A stretch of DNA of 64,000 bases from UBA2428 sp002343545 (GCA_937952285.1 CALFZE010000048.1:1-64000); one strand, 5' to 3'; counted from the stretch's first letter, positions 33,320 to 42,260 are shown. Notes: generated by a model not told the origin, from the letters alone. Numbers and translations are program-made.

Positions 33320-34441
33320 ATGGGGAATTTTCGGCGTAGCATCGGAGCGTTCGCGATGGCTTTCGCGGCTCCGGTCGCGGCCCAAACGCACTTGCAAAAG
33401 TTTTCGATCGATAAGCTGAGTTTCCAGTATCGATCGGTCGAAACGCCCAAGCTTCCTCGCTGTCTGCATTGGAATCCGCTCGATTCCGACGCCGCTCCGA
33501 CCACGCTCCAGTACGACCAAGAGGGGCGTCCTTTCCTGAAGGTCCCGATCACCGCTTTGCAGTCCTCGCCGAACTGCGCGATCCGCGTGGTCGGCGAAGG
33601 CTTGGACGAGATCCCTGCGGGGGAAGGTCCGGGTGAGCGTCGGTTTATCGCGACCGTGCGTCCGCCGGTTTCCGTGCTGAAGGTCGAGGGTCCCGGTTTC
33701 CGTGACGACTTGATCTTCGAGGCGCCGCTGAGGTCTTTCACGAGCTCGAACTTCTTCGAGTTCTTCGGCCGTTCGAAGGTCTACTTCGAATCGCGTTACG
33801 CTTCGTTCAATACGAACAACCCCGATCGCCCGCTCGATTCGCCGGTCGTGCTGTTGCCGGTCTTCGGCGGAAACATCGCGCTTCCCGTGCCCGCCGTGAG
33901 CTTTCTTTTCGTCGGCTTCTCGATGTTCCAGAACCTCGGGAGCCTGATTCCGAACGCGGACGTCGGACTTCAATACAGCGAGTTCGCGTTCGATCTGAGG
34001 GCCATCTACCGCGGCTCCGAGAGCTGGGGCGCTCCCACGATCGGGCTTATGGGCGAGTTCCGCGGCCGTAACGTCTACCAGATCGGCGCCCAACGCTCCT
34101 TCGTCATCGCGGCCGCCGCGTTGCCGTACGCCGGCTTCGAGGCAAGCTGGTTCCCCTTCGGCGCCTTCCTGGATTGGAATCATTGGCTTTCGCGTCTCGG
34201 GGTCGAGGTCGCCGGGCACTTGGCCCTTCAGCGTCAGCTCGCGGGCCGTCCCTTCCGATCGGATTTCTACGAAGGCCTGCTGCAATACCGTCTTTCGAGC
34301 AAGTGGGCTTTGGGCGTGGGTTACTCGCTCATCCGCCAGTCCGCGGATTTCTCGGACGCCGGCTTCGGGTCCATCGAGGAAACCGCGAAGAACTACTTTC
34401 TTCGCTTGAGCCTGCTTCCGCGGGCGTCGGAGTCGCGATGA
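33320..34441 (+). CDS. Predicted exported envelope protein, unknown
   Basis: 373 residues with a short signal peptide (MGNFRRSIGAFAMAFAAPVAAQ). The second half alternates amphipathic strands ending in aromatic residues (LQYSEFAFDLRAIYRG, LLQYRLSSKWALGVGYSLI, NYFLRLSLLPR), typical of outer-membrane beta-barrels. The first half looks like a periplasmic beta domain with two Cys. It overlaps the next gene by 4 bases (ATGA), and that protein has the same general plan. Confidence 0.7.
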   Translation: MGNFRRSIGAFAMAFAAPVAAQTHLQKFSIDKLSFQYRSVETPKLPRCLHWNPLDSDAAPTTLQYDQEGRPFLKVPITALQSSPNCAIRVVGEGLDEIPAGEGPGERRFIATVRPPVSVLKVEGPGFRDDLIFEAPLRSFTSSNFFEFFGRSKVYFESRYASFNTNNPDRPLDSPVVLLPVFGGNIALPVPAVSFLFVGFSMFQNLGSLIPNADVGLQYSEFAFDLRAIYRGSESWGAPTIGLMGEFRGRNVYQIGAQRSFVIAAAALPYAGFEASWFPFGAFLDWNHWLSRLGVEVAGHLALQRQLAGRPFRSDFYEGLLQYRLSSKWALGVGYSLIRQSADFSDAGFGSIEETAKNYFLRLSLLPRASESR

Positions 34442-35637
34442 ATCGCTTTGCTTTGGGGTTGGCGGTCGCGTTCTTCTCGAGTTCCGCGCTTGCGCAGATC
34501 AAGCCGCGCCAGCGCGTCGCGCCCCGTCCGCGCGCCGCGCTTCCGGCCCCGCCGGAAAATCAAAACGCCGCCGCGCGGAGCGAAGGGGCCGGAACCGAGC
34601 TCGTTTTCCCGAGCGGAAAAGTCTGGCGTTCGGCCCGTTGGTACGTCGTGGGTCGTTGGCACGCGGCCGACGAAATCGTGTGGCTCGGCGGCGGTCGGAC
34701 GCGGATTCGGTACGGGAACCCGAAATGCGGCAACGTCGAGGGGCTCGGCTTCGTCGCCCGCGCCGAGCGTGCGGGCGATCTCGAGGTCTTGCGTTCCGGC
34801 GTTTGGACCCTGATCGAAGTCAGCCCGAACGTTCAGACCGAGGCGTTCACGTTCTCGGTCCCGGGGGCGGACGCCGATTGCCGTCGCGAGGCCAAGGTGA
34901 CCTACGCCTGGTCCGGCGCCCGGGAAGGCGTGAAGCCTTTGCTCTTCCTTCAGCCCGCCAACAATCGCTACTTCGGCGCCACTTTTCACGTTCGTCCCGA
35001 CATCCCGGCCGAGAAGGCGGATATCCAGTTGGATCTTCTCCTCGGCGGAGCCAAGGGTAAGTTTCCGAACGCCGACACCGCGAACGGGGCGAGCTCGAGT
35101 TTTTACCTGGCCCCCATGGCGATCGCGCGCGGCGAGTGGCTGTTGCCGTTCTTTCGCGACGTCGGTCTGAACCTGGGCCTCGAGCAAACCGTCGCGAACT
35201 TCGGGGGCGCTCCGCTTCAGAACGTCTTCTTCTCGGATTGGAACGTCGGCGCCTTCTACCAACGCCTCTTGCCCGTCGCGAACGGCTTCCTGCTCCGCGG
35301 CGGTTTCAAGTTTCACAATCACGTCGCCGACGACAACAAAGAGCTTCGCTCGCTCGCCGACTCCGGCGTCGAGTCCAAGGGCTTCCTGCTCGGCGCTTCG
35401 GCGACTCTCTACTTCGCGGACGCTTGGCTCGTGGGCGCGGACTTCGATTACGGTTTGCCGAGCAGCATGGCGGGCCGTGGAAAATCGTCCATGATGGATT
35501 TCACCGGGCGCTTCGGTTTGAGGGTAACCGGTTTTCTCTACCTGCTGGGCGAGCTCGGTTACCGTACTTACGCGAACGAAGCGATGAACACGGATTCGCT
35601 GCTGCGTTTCTCGGGCGGCCTTCGCTTCGATCTCTAA
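34438..35637 (+). CDS. Predicted outer-membrane beta-barrel protein with periplasmic domain
   Basis: 399 residues from ATG 34438, overlapping the stop of the 33320 gene. It has a signal peptide ending SSALA and a Pro/Arg/Ala-rich linker. A beta-domain with two Cys follows (residues about 55-170), then amphipathic strands to a C-terminal FSGGLRFDL ending in Leu, compatible with a barrel closed by a hydrophobic terminal strand. It probably forms a pair with the preceding gene product. No family recognised. Confidence 0.7.
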   Translation: MNRFALGLAVAFFSSSALAQIKPRQRVAPRPRAALPAPPENQNAAARSEGAGTELVFPSGKVWRSARWYVVGRWHAADEIVWLGGGRTRIRYGNPKCGNVEGLGFVARAERAGDLEVLRSGVWTLIEVSPNVQTEAFTFSVPGADADCRREAKVTYAWSGAREGVKPLLFLQPANNRYFGATFHVRPDIPAEKADIQLDLLLGGAKGKFPNADTANGASSSFYLAPMAIARGEWLLPFFRDVGLNLGLEQTVANFGGAPLQNVFFSDWNVGAFYQRLLPVANGFLLRGGFKFHNHVADDNKELRSLADSGVESKGFLLGASATLYFADAWLVGADFDYGLPSSMAGRGKSSMMDFTGRFGLRVTGFLYLLGELGYRTYANEAMNTDSLLRFSGGLRFDL

Positions 35638-35640
35638 AGT

Positions 35641-37026
35641 TTATTCGCCGAAGAGCGCGAGCCAGTGGCCGAACTGGCGTTCGGCGCGCGCGACCATCTT
35701 GGGGCGCTTTTCCTTGTCGCGCTCGTTGATCTCGCGCAGGGGTACGAGCCCCCAGTTGATGTTCATCGGCTGGAAGTCCGTCACGCGGCCGTTCACGATC
35801 GCGTTCGCGAGCGCGCCGATCGCGGTCGTGGCCGGGGGCAAAGGCGGTTCGAGTCCGCGCAGGCGAAGCGCGAGCAGACGACCGACGAGCGCGCCGATCG
35901 CCGTGCTCTCCAGGTAGCCCTCGACGCCCGTGATCTGACCCGCGAAGTGGATCGCCGGGAATCCTTTGGCGCGAAAGTTCGCGTCGAGCAGCGTCGGCGA
36001 TTGGATGTACGTGTTGCGATGGAGCGAGCCGAAGCGGAAGAATTCCGCCTTCTCGAGCCCCGGGATCATGCGGAAGATGCGCGCCTGCTCGGGGTACTTG
36101 AGCTTGGTTTGGAAGCCGACGAGGTTCCACGCGCGTCCTTCCGAGTCTTCCTTGCGGAGTTGGACGACCGCGTAGGGCTGCCGGTCCGTGCGGGGATCGC
36201 GCAAGCCCACCGGCTTCATCGGCCCGAAGGCGAGAGTGCGGTCACCCTTTTCGAGCAGGGCTTCGATCGGTTGGCAGCCCTGGAAGTAAACGAGTTTCTC
36301 GAAGTCGTGCGAGGGGACTTTCTCCGCCGCTTTCAACGCCTCGATGAAGCGCGTGTACTCTTCCTCGCTGAACGGGCAGTTGAGGTAGTCGCCTTCGGCG
36401 CCTTCCTCGGTTCCTTTGTCGTAGCGGTTCTGCGCGAAGGCGATCGATCGGTCGATCGAAGTCCCGTCCACGATCGGGGCGATGGCGTCGTAGAAATAGA
36501 GGCGATCGCCGGTGATTTTCTTGAGGGACTCGGCCAGGTCGGACGAGGTCAGCGGCCCCGTCGCGATGACGACGGGTTTGAGTCCCTTCGGGCCCGTGAC
36601 CATGAGCTCCTCGAAGTTCGTCGCGGGCGTACGCACGATCTCGAGCTTGGCGTTGGATTCGAGGGCCTTCGTGATCCCTTCGCTGAAACGGTGGCGATCC
36701 ACGGCCAGGGCTTGGCCGGCGGGAACGCGGGCGGCGTAGGCGCACTTGAGCACGAGCGAGTCGAGCCGCTCGAGCTCCATTTTGAGGAGCTGCGGCGCGG
36801 ATTCGGGATCCGTCGACTTGAGGCTGTTGCTGCACACGAGCTCGCCGAGTTGGGAGCCGGTATGGGCCTCGGTCGATCGAACGGGACGCTGCTCGACGAG
36901 TTGGACGCGGAAGCCTTGGCGCAGCAACTGCCAAGCGCATTCCGATCCGGCCAGCCCGCCTCCGACCACGATAACGTCGGCGGACGAGGATTTGAGGGTG
37001 TTGCTGAGCGACTGGGTTCTGGCCAT
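35641..37026 (-). CDS. trmFO: Folate-dependent tRNA (uracil-5)-methyltransferase TrmFO
   Basis: 461 residues. TrmFO makes m5U54 in the tRNA T-loop using methylenetetrahydrofolate and FAD. FAD-binding GGGLAGSECAW is near residue 20, followed by LVCSNSLKS, RVPAGQALAVDR, a folate/NAD region and the C-terminal HFAGQITGVEGYLESTAIG motif. All are family hallmarks. ATG 37026 is chosen because the FAD fold starts right after it. The gene is convergent with the barrel gene (3-base gap) and divergent from the 37044 membrane gene. Confidence 0.95.
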   Translation of the reverse strand: MARTQSLSNTLKSSSADVIVVGGGLAGSECAWQLLRQGFRVQLVEQRPVRSTEAHTGSQLGELVCSNSLKSTDPESAPQLLKMELERLDSLVLKCAYAARVPAGQALAVDRHRFSEGITKALESNAKLEIVRTPATNFEELMVTGPKGLKPVVIATGPLTSSDLAESLKKITGDRLYFYDAIAPIVDGTSIDRSIAFAQNRYDKGTEEGAEGDYLNCPFSEEEYTRFIEALKAAEKVPSHDFEKLVYFQGCQPIEALLEKGDRTLAFGPMKPVGLRDPRTDRQPYAVVQLRKEDSEGRAWNLVGFQTKLKYPEQARIFRMIPGLEKAEFFRFGSLHRNTYIQSPTLLDANFRAKGFPAIHFAGQITGVEGYLESTAIGALVGRLLALRLRGLEPPLPPATTAIGALANAIVNGRVTDFQPMNINWGLVPLREINERDKEKRPKMVARAERQFGHWLALFGE

Positions 37027-37043
37027 GGGAGAGTAGGTTCGAG

Positions 37044-38045
37044 TTGATACCTTACGAAACCCTGGAGTACAACGACGGGGTGCAAAGGCTGACAAAAGGA
37101 CAGGAGATCAAAGAACTCTTTGTTTTTCTTTCGGTTTTTGCGCTTTTTTTGATCGCGGCCCAAGGCTTCCTGAATCTTGTCTCTTCGACCTTCGGGCTTC
37201 CGCCGTCGCTTTTTGAACGACTTTCCTTCGATAACGAGCTTCTCGTTCAGGTCGTTGGCCTCTTTTTGGCCATTTTCGCTCTCCGCTTCGTTTCGAGCCC
37301 GCGCCCGAAGGAATGGCGCCAGTGGGCTCGCTTCGAGAGCTTCGGGAAGGGCGTGTTCGTGAGCCGCGAGGACTTTGGCGGGCGACTTTACCAAAGCCTT
37401 TTCAACGGGTTTCTGGTGGCGAGCTTCCTCATGGCGCTCATGAGTCTCTTGGGTCATTCGACGATCGAGCGCGCCAGCTGGGACTGGGGCAGCTTCTTCG
37501 TGGCCCTGCCGCGAGCCGTGGGGCAGCTCGCGGTCTTGTTCCTTTGGATTTTCGCGCGCCTGCTCGCCCGTTCGCGCCTGCGGCAAGTCCTCATGGGGCA
37601 TTTCGGTCGCGACGGCGGCGACGACCTTGCCGCGCGCCTGCTCCTGATCGGCTTCGAGAGCGTCCTGCTCTTCCGGGTTTTTCAGTCGGACGAAGACATG
37701 GTCGCGCGTCTCGTGACTTATCTCGTTTGCGCCCTCATGGCGGCGGCCTTCCAGATTTGGGAAGAAGGCGTGCCGGCGCCCTTGCGGCTTCGCCGCGCTT
37801 GGAGTCTGGCCGGTTTTGAGACGGGTCTCTTGGTCACGCTTTTCCACATCTACGGCTTCCCGCGCGGGATGCTGCGCTTGGAGTCCGTTTTCCTCGTTTT
37901 TCCAGGCCCCCAGGCCGATCGGTGGGGCTGGATGGCGCAGGGAAGCCTGCCCAGTCAGTTCGTTTTCGTGGCCTTCATGATTTTTGCGACCTACCTCTTG
38001 GCGCGTCGTGCCTTACGGCGTCGTTCTAACCGCTTGATATATTGA
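37044..38045 (+). CDS. Integral membrane protein, unknown
   Basis: 333 residues from TTG 37044 (GAGTAGG seven bases upstream). About eight hydrophobic segments are visible, including ELFVFLSVFALFLIAAQGF, LVQVVGLFLAIFALRF and FVFVAFMIFATYLLA near the end. The topology resembles CAAX-protease-like membrane proteins, but I cannot find the EExxxR motif, so I leave it unnamed. tolQ follows after 67 bases. Confidence 0.65.
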   Translation: MIPYETLEYNDGVQRLTKGQEIKELFVFLSVFALFLIAAQGFLNLVSSTFGLPPSLFERLSFDNELLVQVVGLFLAIFALRFVSSPRPKEWRQWARFESFGKGVFVSREDFGGRLYQSLFNGFLVASFLMALMSLLGHSTIERASWDWGSFFVALPRAVGQLAVLFLWIFARLLARSRLRQVLMGHFGRDGGDDLAARLLLIGFESVLLFRVFQSDEDMVARLVTYLVCALMAAAFQIWEEGVPAPLRLRRAWSLAGFETGLLVTLFHIYGFPRGMLRLESVFLVFPGPQADRWGWMAQGSLPSQFVFVAFMIFATYLLARRALRRRSNRLIY

Positions 38046-38099
38046 GTCGTAAGGCGCCTTTTTGGCGCGCCTCGGCTACCCTCGCGGATCCCCCCGTTC

Positions 38100-38105
38100 T
38101 ACACT
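38100..38105 (+). promoter_or_regulatory. -10 element TACACT of tolQ, near-leaderless
   Basis: TACACT is followed by GGAGAGC (seven bases) and ATG 38113. The intervening GGAGAG would be an adequate Shine-Dalgarno only if transcription starts further upstream, so either mode is possible. Confidence 0.45.
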
Positions 38106-38112
38106 GGAGAGC

Positions 38113-38817
38113 ATGGAAACGACTCTCGTGAATCCGAACGCGTTCGAAATGGCTCTCGGCACCGGTCCGGTCGTGAAGGGGGTGTTGATCATCCTCATCG
38201 CCTGCTCCGTGCTTTCGTGGACGGTCATCTTCGCCAAAATCTTCACCTTCCGCCAAGCCCGTCGTGAGTCGGACAGCTTCTTGGATCTGTTCTGGAACGC
38301 GAAATCGTTGGAATCGATCTTCGCGGAGTCGAAGGGATTTCAGTCGAGTCCCGTCTCGAACGTTTTCCGCTCGGGTTACCTCGAGTTCCAGAAGCTCGCC
38401 GCCAAGGGACAAGAGGCCGGCGGCGACAAAGCTTCGAACATGATCGGATCGGGACTCGAGAACGTGCAGCGCGCGCTCCGCAAAGCCGCGACGACGGAAA
38501 TGCTTCGGCTCGAGAAAGCGGTACCCTACCTCGCGACGATCGCTTCGGTCGCGCCGTTCATCGGTCTCTTCGGTACCGTGTGGGGCATCATGGATAGTTT
38601 CCAAGGCCTCTCGACGGGCGGACCCGCGACCTTGCAGCGCGTGGCGCCCGGCATCTCGGAAGCGCTCATCGCGACGGCCGTCGGTTTGGCGGCGGCCATC
38701 CCGGCCGTCGTCGCCTACAACCAATACGTGAACCGGATGAAGGGGTTCCGCGCCGAAGTCGACAGCTTCGCCTCGGACTTCACGAACATCCTCAAGCGTA
38801 ACTACCTCAACGGGTGA
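38113..38817 (+). CDS. tolQ: Tol-Pal system proton channel subunit TolQ
   Basis: 234 residues with three membrane helices (about 20-40, 140-160, 185-205) and the MotA/TolQ/ExbB signature (ATIASVAPFIGLFGTVWGIMDSF, GISEALIATAVGLAAAIPAVVAYN). TolQ and TolR form the proton-driven motor that energises TolA for outer-membrane constriction at division. First gene of a tolQRAB operon. Confidence 0.92.
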   Translation: METTLVNPNAFEMALGTGPVVKGVLIILIACSVLSWTVIFAKIFTFRQARRESDSFLDLFWNAKSLESIFAESKGFQSSPVSNVFRSGYLEFQKLAAKGQEAGGDKASNMIGSGLENVQRALRKAATTEMLRLEKAVPYLATIASVAPFIGLFGTVWGIMDSFQGLSTGGPATLQRVAPGISEALIATAVGLAAAIPAVVAYNQYVNRMKGFRAEVDSFASDFTNILKRNYLNG

Positions 38818-38820
38818 ACG

Positions 38821-39255
38821 ATGGCTTTCAACGTTGGATCCGACGACGGCGGCGGTGATTCCTACTCGGGCCAGCCGATGGCCGAGATCAACATCATTCC
38901 GCTCGTCGACGTCATGCTCGTGTTGCTCATCATCATGATGGTGACGGCGCCGTTCCTCGAGCAGGGCGTGAACGTGAACCTTCCCGTCGCCCAGGGGCAA
39001 AGCCTCCGGAAGGAAGTCGTCGAGGATCCCGTCATCCTCTTCATCGCGAAGGACCGTAACCTACGCTTGGGCTCGATGCCGGTGACGCGCCAAGAGCTCG
39101 CGCTTCGCCTGTCCGAAGTCTTCGGCAAGCGTTCGTCGAAGGAGCTTTTCGTGCGGGCCGATCGCGACGTGCCTTACGGCGAAGTCGCCGAGATCATGGC
39201 GCGCATTCAGGCCGCGGGCGTCGAGAAAGTCGGGCTCGTGACCCAACCGGAGTAA
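38821..39255 (+). CDS. tolR: Tol-Pal system protein TolR
   Basis: 144 residues of the ExbD/TolR family: a cytoplasmic N-tail, one membrane helix with the proton-carrying Asp (PLVDVMLVLLIIMMVTAPF) and a periplasmic domain ending with GEVAEIMARIQAAGVEKVGLVT. It lies 3 bases after tolQ and 1 base before tolA. Confidence 0.92.
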   Translation: MAFNVGSDDGGGDSYSGQPMAEINIIPLVDVMLVLLIIMMVTAPFLEQGVNVNLPVAQGQSLRKEVVEDPVILFIAKDRNLRLGSMPVTRQELALRLSEVFGKRSSKELFVRADRDVPYGEVAEIMARIQAAGVEKVGLVTQPE

Positions 39256-39256
39256 G

Positions 39257-40177
39257 ATGCGACTCGAGGAGGAGCGCCAAAGCCAGACGCCGGAAGAACC
39301 GACGCTCGCGCCGGTTTCTCCGCGTCGTCCTATCGCCCCGGCCGGCCCGGCCAAGCGCCCTCGTCGCTCGCCGCGCGGTTTCTCGGCCGTGCCCGAACTC
39401 TCGAAGGGGCTCAAGATCTCGCTCTTCCTGCACGGGCTCCTGTCCGTCGGATTTCTCGTGAACACGCTCGTCGAGCATTTGGATCCCGAGGCCCAGGTCG
39501 CACGCCTGAAGGCCCGCGAAGTCCGCAACGCGATTCGCGTCGACGTCGTCGATCTGCCGTCGTTGAAGCCCGAACAGCTGGCCATGGTCGATCCGACGGT
39601 GGAGCCCACGAAGAACGGCAGCCAGGAATCCAAACCGCCCGAGGCTTCGCCGGACGCGATGGTCGAGCCGAAGGACGCGAAGCCCGCCAAGCCCGATCCC
39701 AAGGTGGCCAAGAAGGACGCCAAGGTTCCGGACAAGCCGGGCGTCCAAGACGTCCGCGAGCGACTTCGCGCCGAGCAAAAACGCCAGGAACTCATGGCGA
39801 AACTCAAAGGCGAAGCTTCGACCGGCGGCGGCGGGCGTCCGTTGCTGGCCGGCAACAAGATCTCCGAAGGGTATTCCGTCACGGGCGACGTCGCGAAGGA
39901 CCAGGATATCTACGTGGGCAAGATCGAAGCGCGCCTGCGCCAATTCTGGACGGTGCCGGCCTGGATGGACACGGGCAAGCTGACGGCCAAGGTTCTCGTC
40001 AAAGTCGCGCCCGACGGGCGCGTGATCTCGAAAGAGTTTCTCAAGTCGAGCGGTAACGCCGAGTTCGACGGCTACGTCGTCTCGACGATCGAGCGTGCGA
40101 GCCCGCTGCCGCCGCCGCCCGACACGCTCAAGCACATCGCGCTCGAAAATGGCTTCGAATGGGGGTTCCCGAAATGA
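39257..40177 (+). CDS. tolA: TolA-like protein with TonB-type C-terminal domain
   Basis: 306 residues: a cytoplasmic Pro/Arg-rich N-tail of about 55 residues, one membrane helix (ISLFLHGLLSVGFLVNTLV), a Lys/Asp/Pro-rich periplasmic stalk with AKPDPKVAKKDAKVPDKPG, and a C-terminal TonB/TolA fold (YVGKIEARLRQFWTVP, VKVAPDGRVISKEFLKSSGN). It should link the TolQR motor to TolB/Pal in the outer membrane. It is named by position and architecture; TonB-like wording is equally valid from sequence alone. Confidence 0.85.
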   Translation: MRLEEERQSQTPEEPTLAPVSPRRPIAPAGPAKRPRRSPRGFSAVPELSKGLKISLFLHGLLSVGFLVNTLVEHLDPEAQVARLKAREVRNAIRVDVVDLPSLKPEQLAMVDPTVEPTKNGSQESKPPEASPDAMVEPKDAKPAKPDPKVAKKDAKVPDKPGVQDVRERLRAEQKRQELMAKLKGEASTGGGGRPLLAGNKISEGYSVTGDVAKDQDIYVGKIEARLRQFWTVPAWMDTGKLTAKVLVKVAPDGRVISKEFLKSSGNAEFDGYVVSTIERASPLPPPPDTLKHIALENGFEWGFPK

Positions 40178-41688
40178 AAACATCGCGCTTTGGATGGGCC
40201 GCGCTCGCGGCCCAAGCTCTTTCGGCATCCCTGGCTTGGGCGCAGATGGCGCCGGTGACTCAGCCAGGCGCGGCGGCGCCGCAACCGGTTGCGTCTCAGC
40301 CCCCTCAGCCGGGCGCGACCGCGTCTCAGCCCCCTCAGCCGGGCGCGACCGCGTCTCAGCCCCCTCAGCCGGGCGCAACCGCGTCTCAGCCCCCTCAGCC
40401 GGGCGCAACCGCGTCTCAGCCGACCGCGTCGACCTCCGAAAGCGGTCGCATTTATATCGCGGTCGGAAGTCCGAACGTGAAGAAGGTGCTGCTCGCCATC
40501 GAGACGACGCGCGGGACCCAAGGTCTCATGGGTGATTTCTACGCGACGCTCACGAACGACATGGACTACACGGATCTCTTCGAGGTCCTGCCTCCGGGGC
40601 GTCTGCCGCCCGCCAAGGCCCTCGGTACCATCGACGTGAACGTCTACCGCGGACTCGGCGTCGAGTTCGTCCTCCAAAGTAGCGTCGAGCGCAAGGCCAA
40701 CGGCCAGGTCGAAGCGCAGGTGCGACTCTTCGACGTGTCGCGCGGCACGCAGATCCTGGGTCGTGCCTATCCCCTCGTGTCCGCGAGCGGCCAGCCCGCA
40801 CGTGAACTCGCGCATTACGCCGGCAACGACATCATCCAAACGCTCACGGGTGAACCCGGAATTTTCCGCACCCGTTTGCTCATGAGCTGCGGCAACCGCA
40901 CCAAAGAAATCTACATCATGGATTTCGACGGCATGAACGTGCGCCAACTCACGCAGGATCGCAACTTCGCGCTTTCGCCTTCGTGGGCGCCCGACGGCAA
41001 GCGCCTTCTCTTCACGTCGTACAAGCCGGCCGTCAAGGGCGGCGCGCTCAACCCGAACCTCTACCTCTACGACATGTCCAATCAGCAGCGTCGCCTGTTG
41101 AGCGCGGCGCGCGGTTTGAACACGGGTGGGGCCTTCCATCCGCGCGACGACAAGGTCGCGTACACCTTCTCGCAAAACGGTCGCCCCGAGATCTACGTGC
41201 TCGACCTGAGCTCGAACACCCGCCGCGCGATCACCAAGACGCAGTTCTTCAGCGTCGAGCCGGCCTGGTCGCCGGACGGCACGCGCCTCGCGTATTCGAG
41301 CAGCGCCACGGGTCGCCCGCACATTTACGTCGCAAGTTCCGAGGGAACGAACGCCGTGCGCCTGACCTTCGCGGGCGTCTACAACAGCTCGCCCCAATGG
41401 GCCCCGCGCGGCGATCGCATCGTGTTCTCGGGCCAAGAGAACAAGGCGAACAACTTCAACGTCTTTTCGATCGACCCGAACGGTTCCAACTTGCAGCGCC
41501 TGACCGACGGCCGCCACTCGAGCGAGAACCCGGTCTGGAGCCCGGACGGCCGCCACATCGCTTTCTCCAGCAACCAAGACGGCCAGTACCGCATCTACGT
41601 CATGAGCGCCCGCGGCACCAAGATCCGCGTCCTCTCTCCCCGCAACCTAGGCCCTTGCAAACAGCCCTCCTGGTCCCCGCGCCTCTAG
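40174..41688 (+). CDS. tolB: Tol-Pal system beta-propeller protein TolB
   Basis: 504 residues from ATG 40174, overlapping tolA as ATGA. A signal peptide (1-23) is followed by a Gln/Pro/Ala linker made of four exact 10-residue repeats ASQPPQPGAT (about 40-79). Then come the TolB N-domain (about 90-215) and six-bladed propeller repeats (FALSPSWAPDGKRLLFTSY, FSVEPAWSPDGTRLAYSSS, SSENPVWSPDGRHIAFSSN). The linker repeat is not a usual TolB feature. No pal gene follows; the operon ends here, convergent with a Nudix gene. Confidence 0.93.
   Translation: MKTSRFGWAALAAQALSASLAWAQMAPVTQPGAAAPQPVASQPPQPGATASQPPQPGATASQPPQPGATASQPPQPGATASQPTASTSESGRIYIAVGSPNVKKVLLAIETTRGTQGLMGDFYATLTNDMDYTDLFEVLPPGRLPPAKALGTIDVNVYRGLGVEFVLQSSVERKANGQVEAQVRLFDVSRGTQILGRAYPLVSASGQPARELAHYAGNDIIQTLTGEPGIFRTRLLMSCGNRTKEIYIMDFDGMNVRQLTQDRNFALSPSWAPDGKRLLFTSYKPAVKGGALNPNLYLYDMSNQQRRLLSAARGLNTGGAFHPRDDKVAYTFSQNGRPEIYVLDLSSNTRRAITKTQFFSVEPAWSPDGTRLAYSSSATGRPHIYVASSEGTNAVRLTFAGVYNSSPQWAPRGDRIVFSGQENKANNFNVFSIDPNGSNLQRLTDGRHSSENPVWSPDGRHIAFSSNQDGQYRIYVMSARGTKIRVLSPRNLGPCKQPSWSPRL
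40291..40421 (+). repeat. 30-base tandem repeat (4 copies plus partial) in tolB
   Basis: The unit GCGTCTCAGCCCCCTCAGCC plus ten bases occurs at 40291, 40321, 40351 and 40381, with an 11-base fifth copy. Copies 1-2 end GGGCGCGACC and copies 3-4 end GGGCGCAACC, a single-base difference. It encodes ASQPPQPGAT repeats in frame, so copy-number change alters linker length without a frameshift. Confidence 0.97.
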
Positions 41689-41693
41689 TTTAC

Positions 41694-42164
41694 TTAGAGA
41701 GTGGAAGCCCACGTTCCCCTCGCTCCCGAATCGCGTATCTCCGGAATGAGGGTGCTGAGGGGGCGAGGCAGGAGTGGGACGTCGTTCAATCGCCGAACCG
41801 GAATCCAAGAGAACTTCAGGTGTGATTCCTTAGATCGAGGATCGGCGGCGATATTTTCGGGAAGGGCTTTTACTTCGAAGAGATAGTTGACCTCGATGAT
41901 TTTAACTTTTTGGTCGTCGAATGTTCGCTCATGAATCCATGTGTTTTCGAGGCAACCGAAGAACCCTCCGACTTTGATTTTCCAGCCGAGTTCTTCGTCC
42001 CATTCACGGGCAAGCGCAGTCGGAATGCTCTCTCCGGGCTCGACGCTGCCACCGGGCAGAAAGAAGTGCCCCTGGCCCGGTCGCATGTCTTGGACCAGAA
42101 GGATTTCATCTTCTTTGAAAAGGACCCCACGTGCGAGTTTGAGTTCCTTCAGGAGAAAATCCAT
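41694..42164 (-). CDS. Nudix hydrolase
   Basis: 156 residues with a complete Nudix box, starting at GGSVEPGES and ending REWDEELGW, which coordinates the metal for pyrophosphate hydrolysis of nucleoside-diphosphate derivatives. The substrate cannot be read from sequence. It is lower in GC than its neighbours, with more AAA/GAT codons, hinting at later acquisition. TACAAT (42173-42178) is eight bases before the ATG, predicting a leader of about two bases. Convergent with tolB (5-base gap). Confidence 0.9.
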   Translation of the reverse strand: MDFLLKELKLARGVLFKEDEILLVQDMRPGQGHFFLPGGSVEPGESIPTALAREWDEELGWKIKVGGFFGCLENTWIHERTFDDQKVKIIEVNYLFEVKALPENIAADPRSKESHLKFSWIPVRRLNDVPLLPRPLSTLIPEIRDSGARGTWASTL

Positions 42165-42172
42165 CGTTTTCT

Positions 42173-42178
42173 ATTGTA
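42173..42178 (-). promoter_or_regulatory. -10 element TACAAT of the Nudix gene
   Basis: On the minus strand TACAAT is followed by eight bases and the ATG at 42164. The match to the -10 consensus is strong (5 of 6) and no Shine-Dalgarno intervenes. Confidence 0.55.
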
Positions 42179-42225
42179 AGCCTTTTCGGGGACAAACAAG
42201 GCGTCGTGGATTCCCGATACGGAGT

Positions 42226-42254
42226 TTGACACGGCGGGGTGGCTGGGCGAGTTT
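42226..42254 (+). promoter_or_regulatory. xseB promoter: TTGACA, 17 bases, GAGTTT
   Basis: A perfect -35 (TTGACA, 42226-42231) and, 17 bases on, GAGTTT (42249-42254), a weak -10 that keeps the conserved A and final T. ATG 42261 follows exactly six bases later with no Shine-Dalgarno, the leaderless spacing seen elsewhere. Confidence 0.5.
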
Positions 42255-42260
42255 TTCTTC

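Noticed and set aside
38005..38060. Terminator between the 37044 membrane gene and tolQ
   Set aside because: GCCTTACG and CGTAAGGC blocks are complementary but about 30 bases apart with no T-tract, so a terminator call is not justified.
40291..40421. Possible CRISPR array
   Set aside because: The units are directly adjacent with no spacers and lie in frame inside tolB, so they are a coding tandem repeat.
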